A stretch of DNA of 63,962 nt from Firmicutes bacterium HGW-Firmicutes-9 (GTDB lineage Bacteria > Bacillota > Clostridia > Christensenellales > CAG-138), in contig PGZM01000011.1 in the NCBI GenBank assembly GCA_002841395.1, positions 1 through 63,962 on the forward strand, in the 5' to 3' direction. The notes beneath the pieces were generated by a model that ran no database searches, was not told the origin of the DNA, and saw nothing but the letters and a program-made list of their open reading frames with translations. Positions 16,705 to 24,745 of this stretch are shown piece by piece (within the stretch, counting starts at the first letter, position 1; each line of letters opens with the position of its first letter). Both the position numbers and the translations under genes were made by a program.

Positions 16705-18273
16705 TCAGCCGATGCCGAGCAGCTGCGCCATCTTGTAGTAGAGCTCTGTGTTGTCATAACCGCCCATGAACAGCTCCTGACCAACGCCGCTAGCATAGAC
16801 CGCGGCGGGAAGGCCGGTGTGCGAATAGGACGAGAAGTTGATGCCGGACTTGTTGTTCAGAAGATGCGTGACGGTCACGGAGAAAGGCGTGTAGGTGCCG
16901 TATTGCACATACTCTTCCTGCGTCTGGAGGGACTTGCCGTTCGCGTCCGTACCAAAGCCGCCCTTGAGCGTGATGTCATACGCCTTCTCGAGCTCGGTCA
17001 CTTCGTAGTCTGTCAAAACCAGCGTCTTGTTGGCTGCGGACTCCGCCTGCTCCGGCATCACGAGGCCGAAGAGCGCGGTGACGTCCGCCATTGCATCGGC
17101 AAACGGGGTTTTGTTTTCAACATACTTCGCGACATAGTCCGCGTCGTATTTGGCATACGAGATGGTCTGGTAGTTGATGTTTTTGAGGTAGGTGCTGTAG
17201 TTGGTGCCTGCAAAACCGATGGAGAGTCCGCCGGTCTCGTGGTCGCCTGTGACGAGGATCAGCGTTTCGTCGGGATGCTCCGCCGCAAAGTCGATTGCGA
17301 CCTGCACCGCGTCCGCAAACGCAAGCGTATCGTGGATCGTGCTGCCCGCGTCGTTCGCGTGGCACGCCCAGTCGATCTTGCCGCCTTCTACCATCATGAA
17401 GAAGCCCTTGTCGTTGTTGAGCATGGTCACGCCCTGCTGAACGTAATCTTTGAGCGCCCATGCGGTTTCCGTGCGGTCGATTTCATAGGTCATCGCGTTG
17501 CTGTCCGCGAGGTCTTCCGCGATGACGAGGGCTTTGCCTGTGTCGGCTGCCAGCGCCTGCGCTTCGGCCTGCGTCTTGACGACGGTGTAGCCGGCGGCTG
17601 CCGCGAGTTCATACAGGTCGGTCTGCGGATTGTCGCTCTTGTTGCCCGTGGACTTTAAGAGTGCGCCGCCTGCGAAATAGTCAAAGTTGCTGTCGATGAG
17701 CTCAAGCCCGATTTCGTAGTAGTTGTTGCGGCTCGCCTGGTGCGCATAGAACGCGGCGGGCGTCGCGTGGTTGAGGTTTACGCTGGAGACGATGCCGATC
17801 TTGTAGCCCAGCTCGGCTTTCAGCGTTTCGGCAATGGTCGTGTAGCTCTTGTTCTTGGCTTCGTTCATGTTCAGCACGCCACTGTAGGTCTTGTGACCGC
17901 TTGCAATGCTGGTCGCGGTCGAGGCGGAATCCGGGCAGAACGAGGTGGAGTCAAACGTGGTTGCGGAGCCCGCGACCGGGAACTTCATGAAGTTGAGCAT
18001 CTCGTTGGTGGTCAGGATGGTGTCCTTGTCCTTGTTGATGCTCAAAAAAGCAGATGTTGCCTGAAACTGCGGATAGGTCATACCGTCTCCGATGAACAGG
18101 AACACGTACTTCGGCGCGGTCGTCGTCATTTCGCCTTCGTTCATGACGGGGGTTGCGATGCCGGCGCGGGGCGTTTCCTCGGTGTTTGCGCTGGCTGCTG
18201 CAAATCCGACCGGTACGGCGGCGAGCAGCAGCATCAGCGCGAGAAGCAGGGGAATCAAGCGTTTGCGGTTCAT
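16705..18273 (-). CDS. phoA: Secreted alkaline phosphatase
   Basis: This 522-aa protein begins with a signal peptide ending near AAASA. Active-site features are FIGDGM (metal-binding Asp), CPDSASTATS (Ser nucleophile), EGGKIDWACHANDAG and TGDHETGG (metal ligands), and HTG near the C-terminus. It hydrolyses phosphomonoesters outside the membrane using two Zn and one Mg. The ATG at 18273 has GGAG eight bases upstream; a TTG six bases before is too close to the ribosome site. I saw no clear Pho box upstream. Confidence 0.93.
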   Translation of the reverse strand: MNRKRLIPLLLALMLLLAAVPVGFAAASANTEETPRAGIATPVMNEGEMTTTAPKYVFLFIGDGMTYPQFQATSAFLSINKDKDTILTTNEMLNFMKFPVAGSATTFDSTSFCPDSASTATSIASGHKTYSGVLNMNEAKNKSYTTIAETLKAELGYKIGIVSSVNLNHATPAAFYAHQASRNNYYEIGLELIDSNFDYFAGGALLKSTGNKSDNPQTDLYELAAAAGYTVVKTQAEAQALAADTGKALVIAEDLADSNAMTYEIDRTETAWALKDYVQQGVTMLNNDKGFFMMVEGGKIDWACHANDAGSTIHDTLAFADAVQVAIDFAAEHPDETLILVTGDHETGGLSIGFAGTNYSTYLKNINYQTISYAKYDADYVAKYVENKTPFADAMADVTALFGLVMPEQAESAANKTLVLTDYEVTELEKAYDITLKGGFGTDANGKSLQTQEEYVQYGTYTPFSVTVTHLLNNKSGINFSSYSHTGLPAAVYASGVGQELFMGGYDNTELYYKMAQLLGIG

Positions 18274-18631
18274 AGTCAATCTCCTCTCAAACTATCTCTT
18301 CTATATGTATGAGGGGATTGTATCAGTGCATTGTTAAAGCATTGCCTGCGTCGAAGTAAAATGCTGATGAAGCACAAATTTTCAAAAAAGACAGAGATCA
18401 TGCGATTTTTCGCACATTTGATCGAATTCAATCAAGTATCGGTAAAGACAGGGGCAGTTTTTACCAAAATACAGCAGAGAAAACAAGATACGGTTTTGAT
18501 TTTCTCGTTTTGAGGGCAAAAAAGCACGATTGTTCAAAGGATTTTTGGGCATGTTGCAAGATTGCATAATATAGGCGATTCCCCTATACTAATGGATAAG
18601 ATTTTTCAGCAGCAGTGCGGGAGTTTTCATC
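18274..18631. other. Intergenic region between phoA and cyclase gene
   Basis: A 358-bp AT-rich stretch between divergent genes. It should hold both promoters. A CATAAT-like -10 occurs near 18565-18570 for the plus strand, but no convincing -35 was found. The short open frame at 18331-18513 has no ribosome site and looks non-coding. Confidence 0.5.
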
Positions 18632-20152
18632 ATGTTTCAAATGATTTCCCTCGTTGTCATCTACGGCGTCATGATGTTTATCTGGACGTTTGTATATCTC
18701 AACCGAAGCCACGACAAGGTCAACCAGTCGTTTCTAGCGTTTTTGTCGAACATTCTCGTGTGGATGGTGCTCAACAATCTCAACGACAACGGCGATGGTA
18801 CCGTGGTCACGCTGGCCGTGAAGACGGTCTACTGGCTGAGCATGATGTATCTTTCCATCACGTTCCTCTACTTCATCTATCGTCTGCTCAAACGAAAGCT
18901 GGATTGGCTGTTTTTCGCCGCGCTGGCGCTCAATACGGCGATGGTCGTGCTGCGCTACTGCTATCCGATCGACTACACAGATCCGACCTTCTGGCGGATG
19001 GACGACCCGGTTGTCGCGCCGATCATGTCGCTCTCCTTCAGCCTGCCCGCAATCTACGCGCTCTATCTTGTGCTGCGGCAGATGATTACCATTCGGGAGA
19101 AACGCCAGCGCGCGCAGTTGAGCTATATTCTCTACGGCATCGGCATTGCGCTCGTCGTCAGCGTGTTTTCCGAATACATTTTACCGGCAGTCTTTCATGT
19201 GGACGAGAAGCTGTATCTGATGCATTCCGCCATCGCGATCTTTGTTGTGGCGATATTCGTCTCCATCATGCGCTACCGGCTGCTCAATCTGCGGTCGGAC
19301 TATATCTATCGAAGCCTGTTTCTCAATGCGGGTGAAGGCATTCTGATCGTCAACCGCACAGGCCGCATCGTCAGCGTCAACCGTGTGGGCAGAGAGCTGC
19401 TGCAGGATGAAAACCTCGACGCGGGAGACGTTGTTTCGGACTATATTCCGGACTATCGGTTTGATACCGACTATTGCCAGCATGAGTTTACAAGCACGGT
19501 CAACGGACAGAAGCGCGCTCTCTCCATGACGCAATATCCCATCGACGAGCTGGAGCATGACACCACGAAACTGCTGGTGCTCAGCGATCTGACGCAGACG
19601 CATCAGCGGCTGGAGCGGGAGAAGGAAGAGCTGCTCGAGAAAACCATCGTCGACGAGCTGACGGGGTTATATAACAAACAGTTTTTACGCGAAAAGTATC
19701 TGATCGACAACAGGGAAGCCGTACACACCGCACTGATGTTCATCGATGTGGACGATTTTAAAACCATCAACGATACCTATGGCCATCTGGTGGGCGACGA
19801 GGTGCTCAAAGAACTTGCCGCGTGTATCAAGAACAACCTGCGCGTTGCAAACGACGCGATCCGCTTCGGCGGAGACGAGTTTTTGGTCGTGCTGGAGCAG
19901 GTCGGGCTGGAGGAAGCGTATCGCATCGCGGAGCGGTTGCGCGACTGCGCAGCCGAGCTGGAGTTCTCCGGCGGGGACACGCGGTTTCATATCACGCTGA
20001 GCATCGGGCTGATCGAAGGGACAGCGCCGCTGACCGTACTTCTTGAGAAAGCGGATCGCGCGATGTATGCCTCCAAGAGCAAAGGCAAGAATAAAACCAC
20101 GGTGTTTACGGAGGACGAGACGGACGGTGCGTTTCATATGACGCTGTCCTGA
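18632..20152 (+). CDS. 7TM-PAS-GGDEF diguanylate cyclase
   Basis: This 506-aa protein has seven N-terminal hydrophobic helices (about residues 4-215) resembling the 7TM histidine-kinase N-terminal module. A PAS-like domain (about 220-325) with GEGILIVNRTGRIVSVN follows, then a GGDEF domain (about 340-490). The active-site GGDEF at 413-417 is intact, so c-di-GMP synthesis is likely. The inhibitory I-site nine residues upstream reads RVAN rather than R-x-x-D, so product inhibition may be weak. GGGAG ribosome site. Confidence 0.9.
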   Translation: MFQMISLVVIYGVMMFIWTFVYLNRSHDKVNQSFLAFLSNILVWMVLNNLNDNGDGTVVTLAVKTVYWLSMMYLSITFLYFIYRLLKRKLDWLFFAALALNTAMVVLRYCYPIDYTDPTFWRMDDPVVAPIMSLSFSLPAIYALYLVLRQMITIREKRQRAQLSYILYGIGIALVVSVFSEYILPAVFHVDEKLYLMHSAIAIFVVAIFVSIMRYRLLNLRSDYIYRSLFLNAGEGILIVNRTGRIVSVNRVGRELLQDENLDAGDVVSDYIPDYRFDTDYCQHEFTSTVNGQKRALSMTQYPIDELEHDTTKLLVLSDLTQTHQRLEREKEELLEKTIVDELTGLYNKQFLREKYLIDNREAVHTALMFIDVDDFKTINDTYGHLVGDEVLKELAACIKNNLRVANDAIRFGGDEFLVVLEQVGLEEAYRIAERLRDCAAELEFSGGDTRFHITLSIGLIEGTAPLTVLLEKADRAMYASKSKGKNKTTVFTEDETDGAFHMTLS

Positions 20153-20199
20153 TCCGGGGTCGCTGCCAAAAATAATATATAGAAAACATATTAAACCTA

Positions 20200-20228
20200 T
20201 TGACAAACTATTTTTCAACCCGTATAAT
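20200..20228 (+). promoter_or_regulatory. Consensus sigma-A promoter of metY
   Basis: Perfect TTGACA (20200-20205), 17-bp spacer, perfect TATAAT (20223-20228). Transcription should start near 20235, giving a leader of about 197 nt before the metY ATG. Confidence 0.88.
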
Positions 20229-20234
20229 GCACCC

Positions 20235-20431
20235 TAATACGATTGGAAAGGGGGAACCACGCATGAAGGAGATCAGCTGGCTGAGACATTCGCCCAAACA
20301 CCGGGCGGGGTTCGCTGCCTTGGGTCGTATGGACCGAATGTGCCGTTGATGGGGTAATAATCTTTTGCGCAATATGGCGCAAAAAAAGAAATCACACATC
20401 AATCTACGATTAGGAAAGGAATTACACCATC
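20235..20431 (+). ncRNA. Structured metY leader, possible riboswitch of unassigned class
   Basis: The leader shows several pairings. ATACGA (20237-20242) can pair with TCGTAT (20325-20330), and ACATTCG (20286-20292) with CGAATGT (20335-20341). These two pairings cross, so they form either a pseudoknot or two alternative folds. A third helix CGCCC / GGGCG (20291-20307) and a hairpin TTTTGCGC-n6-GCGCAAAA (20363-20384) are also present. CTGAGA at 20281 and TTGATGGGGTAATA at 20346 recall TPP-riboswitch signature strings, but the rest does not fit. No S-box core was found. Confidence 0.5.
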
Positions 20432-21715
20432 ATGGCACAGAAATTGAAATTTGAAACGCTCCAACTGCACGTAGGACAGGAACAGCCCGACCCCGCAACC
20501 GACGCACGCGCGGTGCCGATCTACGCGACCACCTCCTATGTGTTCAAGGATTCCGCGCAGGCGGCAGGCAGATTTGCCCTCACCGAAGGCGGAAATATCT
20601 ATACCAGACTCATGAACCCCACGAGCGATGTGTTTGAGCAGCGGGTTGCCGCGCTGGAAGGCGGCGTCGCCGCGCTTGCCACCGCGTCCGGCTCGGCTGC
20701 GATTACCTACGCGCTTCTGAATATCGCGGGAGCGGGCGATCACATCGTCTCCTCCAAGACGCTCTACGGTGGCACGTTTAACCTCTTTGCCAACACGTTC
20801 AAGGACCTCGGCATCGAGACGACGTTTATCGACGGCAGCGACCCGGAAAACTTCCGCTCAGCGATCCGCCCGAACACCAAGGCGGTGTACTTGGAATCGC
20901 TGGGCAATCCCAACGCGGACGTGCTGGACCTTGAAGCCATCGCAGAAATCGCGCACGCAAGCGGCATCCCCGTGATCATCGACAACACGTTTGCAACGCC
21001 GTATCTATTCCGCCCGATCGAACATGGCGCGGATATCGTCGTCCATTCGGCGACGAAGTTCCTCGGCGGCCACGGAACCGTCATCGGCGGCGTGATTGTC
21101 GACAGCGGCAAGTTTGACTGGAAGCAGAACGACAAATTCCCCGGCTTGAGCCAGCCGAATCCGTCTTACCACGGTATCGTTTTTGCGGACGCGGTCGGAG
21201 CCGCCGCTTATGTGGTCAAGATTCGCACCACGCTGCTGCGCGATACGGGCGCGTGCATCTCGCCGTTTAACTCGTTCCTGCTCTTGCAGGGCATCGAGAC
21301 GCTGTCCCTCCGCGTGGAGCGGCATGTCTTCAATGCCCTGAAGGTGGTTGAGTTCCTCAAAAATCACCCGAAGGTCAAGAAGGTCAATCATCCTTCGCTC
21401 TCGAGCGGCAGAGAGAAGGAACTCTACGACAAGTATTACCCCAACGGCGGCGCGTCGATCTTCACCTTTGAGCTTAACGGCACGCGCGAACAGGCGCAGA
21501 AGTTCACGGAATCTCTGGAGCTGTTCTCGTTGCTTGCAAACGTTGCGGACGTGAAGTCGCTGGTCATTCATCCCGCGTCCACCACGCATTCGCAGATGAC
21601 GGAAGAAGAGCTTGCCTTCGTGGGCATCCAGCCCTCGACCATCCGGCTTTCGATCGGCACCGAGCACATCGACGACATCCTCGCCGATCTCGCGCAGGCC
21701 TTCAACCGCGTCTAA
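20432..21715 (+). CDS. metY: O-acetylhomoserine aminocarboxypropyltransferase (O-acetylhomoserine sulfhydrylase)
   Basis: This 427-aa PLP enzyme of the Cys/Met metabolism family converts O-acetylhomoserine plus sulfide (or methanethiol) to homocysteine (or methionine). The start [20 protein letters not shown] is typical of MetY. The PLP lysine lies in [12 protein letters not shown], and the substrate region includes [15 protein letters not shown]. The length is normal. It is read from a consensus promoter through a folded leader, so control at the RNA level is likely. AAAGGA ribosome site. No other methionine genes are adjacent. Confidence 0.96.
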   Translation: MAQKLKFETLQLHVGQEQPDPATDARAVPIYATTSYVFKDSAQAAGRFALTEGGNIYTRLMNPTSDVFEQRVAALEGGVAALATASGSAAITYALLNIAGAGDHIVSSKTLYGGTFNLFANTFKDLGIETTFIDGSDPENFRSAIRPNTKAVYLESLGNPNADVLDLEAIAEIAHASGIPVIIDNTFATPYLFRPIEHGADIVVHSATKFLGGHGTVIGGVIVDSGKFDWKQNDKFPGLSQPNPSYHGIVFADAVGAAAYVVKIRTTLLRDTGACISPFNSFLLLQGIETLSLRVERHVFNALKVVEFLKNHPKVKKVNHPSLSSGREKELYDKYYPNGGASIFTFELNGTREQAQKFTESLELFSLLANVADVKSLVIHPASTTHSQMTEEELAFVGIQPSTIRLSIGTEHIDDILADLAQAFNRV

Positions 21716-21734
21716 ACCAAATAGCATCAAAACA

Positions 21735-21760
21735 AGAGCGCCCGCAAGGGCGCTCTGTTT
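21735..21760 (+). terminator. Terminator of metY
   Basis: AGAGCGCCC-gcaa-GGGCGCTCT followed by GTTTATT. Confidence 0.85.
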
Positions 21761-21775
21761 ATTGGTTGTGTGATG

Positions 21776-22339
21776 TTATCGTTTCCAATCGTCTAATAAC
21801 GTAAACGAGAATGCTTTTGCTGCCTTTGTGGTTCGCAAATCGCCGTTGAACAATAGTGTTCCATCGCTGTGCATACGGCGCACGCGGGAAAGCGAGACAT
21901 TGAGCAGCAGCGCAATCACACGACCTGTGGGTAAGGGCAAAGAATAGTCGGAAGTTGCAAGGATTTGCGCGGCAGTTCCTTCAGGCGGGATCGTGCCGAC
22001 GGGCTGAATGGCGATTCCTTCGCAATCGAGCTCTGCACGGTTTTTTTGTAAGAATGCCGGGTCAAATACATGCCGCAAAATCAAAGCTTGGTCGTTCCGC
22101 AAGTAAGCATCGTATTGCTCTGTCTGGAGCTTGGTTCGATCGATCCGTTCGTAGACGGATAGGTTCCAAATGGTTTTGCAGTGTTCGCAGCGGCAGATCA
22201 GCCAGATATCGAGGCGTTTGCCGTTTGCGTTGACGCGAAAGCAGCCGCTGTTTTCATAGTAGGGGTGCTTACATCGCGGGCAGGGTTTTAGAAACCGCGG
22301 CAGGCTGTTGACCTGCAACGTGATGGATTCGGTATGCAT
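21776..22339 (-). CDS. DUF1062 domain protein
   Basis: This 187-aa protein has two N-terminal zinc-ribbon cysteine pairs (CPRC and CRCEHC) with the DUF1062 signature YYENSGCFRVNANGKRLDIW and TIWNLSVYERI. Near the C-terminus VSLSRVRRMHSDGTLLFNGD resembles an S4-type RNA-binding helix-turn pattern; this is my inference and not part of the family description. DUF1062 has no assigned function. ATG at 22339 with AAAGGAA. Its transcript starts about 250 nt upstream and passes through an uORF and an intrinsic terminator, so expression is probably attenuated. Confidence 0.85.
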   Translation of the reverse strand: MHTESITLQVNSLPRFLKPCPRCKHPYYENSGCFRVNANGKRLDIWLICRCEHCKTIWNLSVYERIDRTKLQTEQYDAYLRNDQALILRHVFDPAFLQKNRAELDCEGIAIQPVGTIPPEGTAAQILATSDYSLPLPTGRVIALLLNVSLSRVRRMHSDGTLLFNGDLRTTKAAKAFSFTLLDDWKR

Positions 22340-22414
22340 GCTGGTTCCTTTCCGATGTCGCGGGAAACCGCGCGGAAACAGACCGCAGGCGAAAGAACGC
22401 GCGTGTGATCGCAC

Positions 22415-22446
22415 GAAAAAACCCGCAGAAGATATCCTTCCGCGGG
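22415..22446 (-). terminator. Leader terminator upstream of DUF1062 gene
   Basis: CCCGC-GGAAG...CTTCT-GCGGG hairpin with T6 on the minus strand. It lies 76 nt before the DUF1062 start, inside its own leader, so it can only act as an attenuator or as the end of a short RNA. Confidence 0.85.
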
Positions 22447-22589
22447 CAAATTGCCTAGCGTGTTGGTGATACCGCCTGATTCCAAGTCGCGGTTACCCTA
22501 AAAATGCCGGGTGAGTCACCACGGCGGATAACGCGCTATTTTGTTGGAATCAGTTGTGCGCTGGCATACCTTACGCTCCTTGTTTGTGT
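22447..22589 (-). ncRNA. Folded 5' leader of DUF1062 gene
   Basis: On the minus strand, a perfect 10-bp helix joins CTGATTCCAA (22544-22553) to TTGGAATCAG (22476-22485). Inside it are the partly paired GCGTTATCC / GGGTAACCGC and a hairpin built on GGTGA / TCACC. An outer helix pairs GCCAGCG with CGCTAGGC. The CCGCG at 22488-22492 can alternatively pair with CGCGG in the left arm of the terminator. This offers a switch between termination and read-through. Confidence 0.65.
22550..22567 (-). CDS. Five-codon leader ORF (M-P-A-H-N)
   Basis: ATG CCA GCG CAC AAC TGA is preceded by AAGGAG with an 8-nt spacer, a better ribosome site than many full genes here. Its stop codon overlaps the left arm of the main leader helix, so a ribosome paused on it would melt that helix. 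The arrangement matches ribosome-mediated attenuators. The peptide itself may have no function. Confidence 0.6.
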   Translation of the reverse strand: MPAHN

Positions 22590-22595
22590 GACTAT

Positions 22596-22624
22596 ATTGT
22601 ATCGACAGATGGAGATGAAATCAA
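22596..22624 (-). promoter_or_regulatory. Promoter of the DUF1062 leader
   Basis: Minus-strand TTGATT (22619-22624), 17-bp spacer, TACAAT (22596-22601). The start site should be near 22589, about 22 nt before the leader ORF. Confidence 0.7.
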
Positions 22625-22666
22625 GATTAGGCTGATATTTCTTGAAGGCTGCATTATAATGAACAA

Positions 22667-23497
22667 ATGATCACCATCAACAATCCGGATTTCAACATCC
22701 GAAAAATCGCGGAAAGCGGACAATGCTTCCGCTTGAACGCAAATCAGGCGGGCGGATACACGCTTGTTGCGCTTGGTCGCGTGCTCCGTTTATCAGAGAC
22801 GAACGAAGGTTGCGTACTCGACTGCACACAGGCGGAGTTTGACGCGCTGTGGCGGGACTATTTCGATCTGAGCACGGACTACGCCGCTATCCGCGCACAG
22901 GTCGATCCGGTAGACGCGTTTCTGCGGCGTGCGTGCGATTACGGCACGGGCATCCGCATGCTGCGCCAGGACCCTTGGGAAATGCTCGTGAGTTTTATCA
23001 TCTCGCAGCGCAAGAACATACCCGCGATTAAATACTGCATCGAGGCAATCTGTTCGCGCTATGGCGAGCCGATCGAGAGCCAAGGCGAGCGATTCTATGC
23101 GTTCCCTTCGGCGGAGCGGCTGGCCGCGCTGGATGAGGCGCACTTTCTCGCCTGCTCGCTGGGCTACCGCGCGAAATACGTGCTCTCTGCGGCGCGGATG
23201 ATCGCAACAGGCACACTGGATCTTTCCGCGATTGCCGCGCTGAACGACGAAGCGCTCTATGCCGCGCTCCAGTCCGTCTCCGGCGTGGGCGAGAAGGTTG
23301 CCAACTGCGTGATGCTATTCGGCTACCATCGTCTCGACCGTTTTCCGCGCGATGTGTGGATCAACCGCATCGAGGCGCGCGAATACGGCGGCGCGTTCCC
23401 GACCGAACGATATCCCGATACCGCGGGCGCCTTGCAGCAGTATATCTTCTATTATGCAAGGAGTGCGGCGTATCAGGGCAGCCGTTCATCGGATTGA
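22667..23497 (+). CDS. ogg: 8-oxoguanine DNA glycosylase-type base-excision enzyme
   Basis: This 276-aa protein is of the OGG1/AlkA helix-hairpin-helix family. Motifs: SGQCFRL near the N-terminus, DPWEMLVSFIISQRKNIPAIK in the core, then hairpin SVSGVGEKVANCVMLFGY with the catalytic Lys (GEK), and FPRDVWI with the catalytic Asp. It should excise oxidised guanine and nick the backbone. No ribosome site lies near the ATG. Instead TATAAT (22655-22660) ends seven bases upstream, so the mRNA may be leaderless or nearly so. Confidence 0.92.
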   Translation: MITINNPDFNIRKIAESGQCFRLNANQAGGYTLVALGRVLRLSETNEGCVLDCTQAEFDALWRDYFDLSTDYAAIRAQVDPVDAFLRRACDYGTGIRMLRQDPWEMLVSFIISQRKNIPAIKYCIEAICSRYGEPIESQGERFYAFPSAERLAALDEAHFLACSLGYRAKYVLSAARMIATGTLDLSAIAALNDEALYAALQSVSGVGEKVANCVMLFGYHRLDRFPRDVWINRIEAREYGGAFPTERYPDTAGALQQYIFYYARSAAYQGSRSSD

Positions 23498-23602
23498 ACA
23501 TTCCGATGCCCTGCGTTATATGAAGCGCGTAGCTGCGCGGCTTACACTCGACTTTGTAACACGTCATTTCATAAAACCTATTTGAGCAAAGGAGAGGGAA
23601 CA

Positions 23603-24262
23603 ATGGACGATATACTATCTTCGCTTTACGTTCTATTGGGTGTTGGGTTGCTGATCGCGGTTGTGTTTCTGCTCTCGCGGCAAAAGGCGAGGCAGCGGGT
23701 GGAAGAGCTCGCCGCCTATTGCGCGCAAAACGGGTATCGGCTGACGTTGCAGAACGAGCCGTTGATGCGATCGATCCGGATCGAGACGGATGACTGGCAG
23801 CTCAACAGCACTATGCGCTCCTTGCGAAACGACGGGGATACCGGCTCCTCCGACTGGCAGCGCGAGACCGAATGGATTTGCATACGCGAAAACCCGCTGC
23901 GGCAGACATTCGCGATGCAATTGTCCCAAGGATCAACCAATCTGGACCAGCTCCCGCAATGGCTACGGGACGCAGCAGTCAGCGCGCTGAAGCACTGGCT
24001 GGGCGACGATATGCAAGCGCTGGATTCTGTCCGTACCGTGTCCTTTGACAAGAAGAGAACCTGCATTCTCTTTGAACCGGAGGCGCACGCTGCGGATGCA
24101 GTGCTGGAACAACTGCGCGTTTCGCTCGAACAATACTCCGGAAACCTGCCGCTGTATCTGGAGTGCTCACCCTCGCGGGTAAAATTGTTTTTGCCGGATG
24201 TGAAAGCCGATTCCGCGCCTGTTTTGGAGCGTTTGATCTCGATTGGAAAGACGCTGCAATAA
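23603..24262 (+). CDS. Single-pass membrane protein of unknown function
   Basis: This 219-aa protein was not recognised. An N-terminal helix (about residues 5-25, YVLLGVGLLIAVVFLL) is followed by a charged segment and a soluble domain of mixed alpha/beta character with no cysteine cluster or known catalytic motif. The ATG at 23603 has GGAGAGG upstream. It lies 105 bp after the glycosylase gene on the same strand. Confidence 0.75.
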   Translation: MDDILSSLYVLLGVGLLIAVVFLLSRQKARQRVEELAAYCAQNGYRLTLQNEPLMRSIRIETDDWQLNSTMRSLRNDGDTGSSDWQRETEWICIRENPLRQTFAMQLSQGSTNLDQLPQWLRDAAVSALKHWLGDDMQALDSVRTVSFDKKRTCILFEPEAHAADAVLEQLRVSLEQYSGNLPLYLECSPSRVKLFLPDVKADSAPVLERLISIGKTLQ

Positions 24263-24403
24263 TTTGCCGCATTCCATGCAGGAAACCTTGACGTGCTGAA
24301 TCGCATTTGATACTGTTGAGTTGTCAAAGCGTGGTTTTGATGTGACCGCGCCTCGACCCTGCGCTGGATTCATGTGTTTGCATGTGCCGCGCTTGGCTGA
24401 TGA

Positions 24404-24438
24404 AGACCGCTTCCGAAGTAATTCGGGAGCGGTTTTCT
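24404..24438 (+). terminator. Intrinsic terminator
   Basis: ACCGCTTCCGAA-gtaa-TTCGGGAGCGGT followed by TTTTC. It probably ends the 23603-24262 gene at some distance. Confidence 0.7.
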
Positions 24439-24662
24439 ATATAATAAAAAAACAATCTCCCGCCAAAGACGATAGCAGAGGTTGTCATGTGATTCAATTT
24501 GGGTCGTGAAAGAGACAACGGTTGTTGCGTTTGCAGGAAACAGAAAGGAGAAATTCGATCTTTGCATAGAAAGGCTGAAAAATCGAGAATACAACTCGTT
24601 TTATTGGCTCGGATGCAGCTTTGGCTCGGTGGTTATGCAAAATTTCTGTAAAAAAAACAATA

Positions 24663-24691
24663 TTTACTATTCCAAATGCCTATGATACGAT
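24663..24691 (+). promoter_or_regulatory. Candidate promoter of decarboxylase/pyrophosphatase cluster
   Basis: TTTACT (24663-24668), 17-bp spacer, TACGAT (24686-24691). Confidence 0.4.
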
Positions 24692-24745
24692 ATAAAAGAC
24701 CTAATTTGGTACATTTCTCTAGACATATCACGAAAGGCAGAAGTT

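Larger units (their letters stand above)
24263..24745. other. Intergenic region with possible gene remnant
   Basis: A 483-bp AT-leaning stretch. It contains the terminator at 24404-24438 and the promoter at 24663-24691. An open frame at 24482-24685 encodes 67 residues including VVAFAGNRKEKF; this vaguely resembles the start of a SLOG/DUF1273-type domain but has no ribosome site and is too short, so at most it is a remnant. No other gene is evident. Confidence 0.5.

Noticed and set aside
20235..20400. Annotating the metY leader as a TPP riboswitch
   Set aside because: Only CTGAGA and a TGAT-GGGGTAATA string match; the conserved 3' core and helix order do not, and metY is not a thiamine gene. 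Kept as an unassigned leader.
22470..22510. T-box-like string AGGGTAACCGCG on the minus strand in the DUF1062 leader
   Set aside because: The T-box core needs a TGG-N segment to pair with the tRNA acceptor end; here two bases are missing. There is no specifier stem, and the downstream gene is not amino-acid related.
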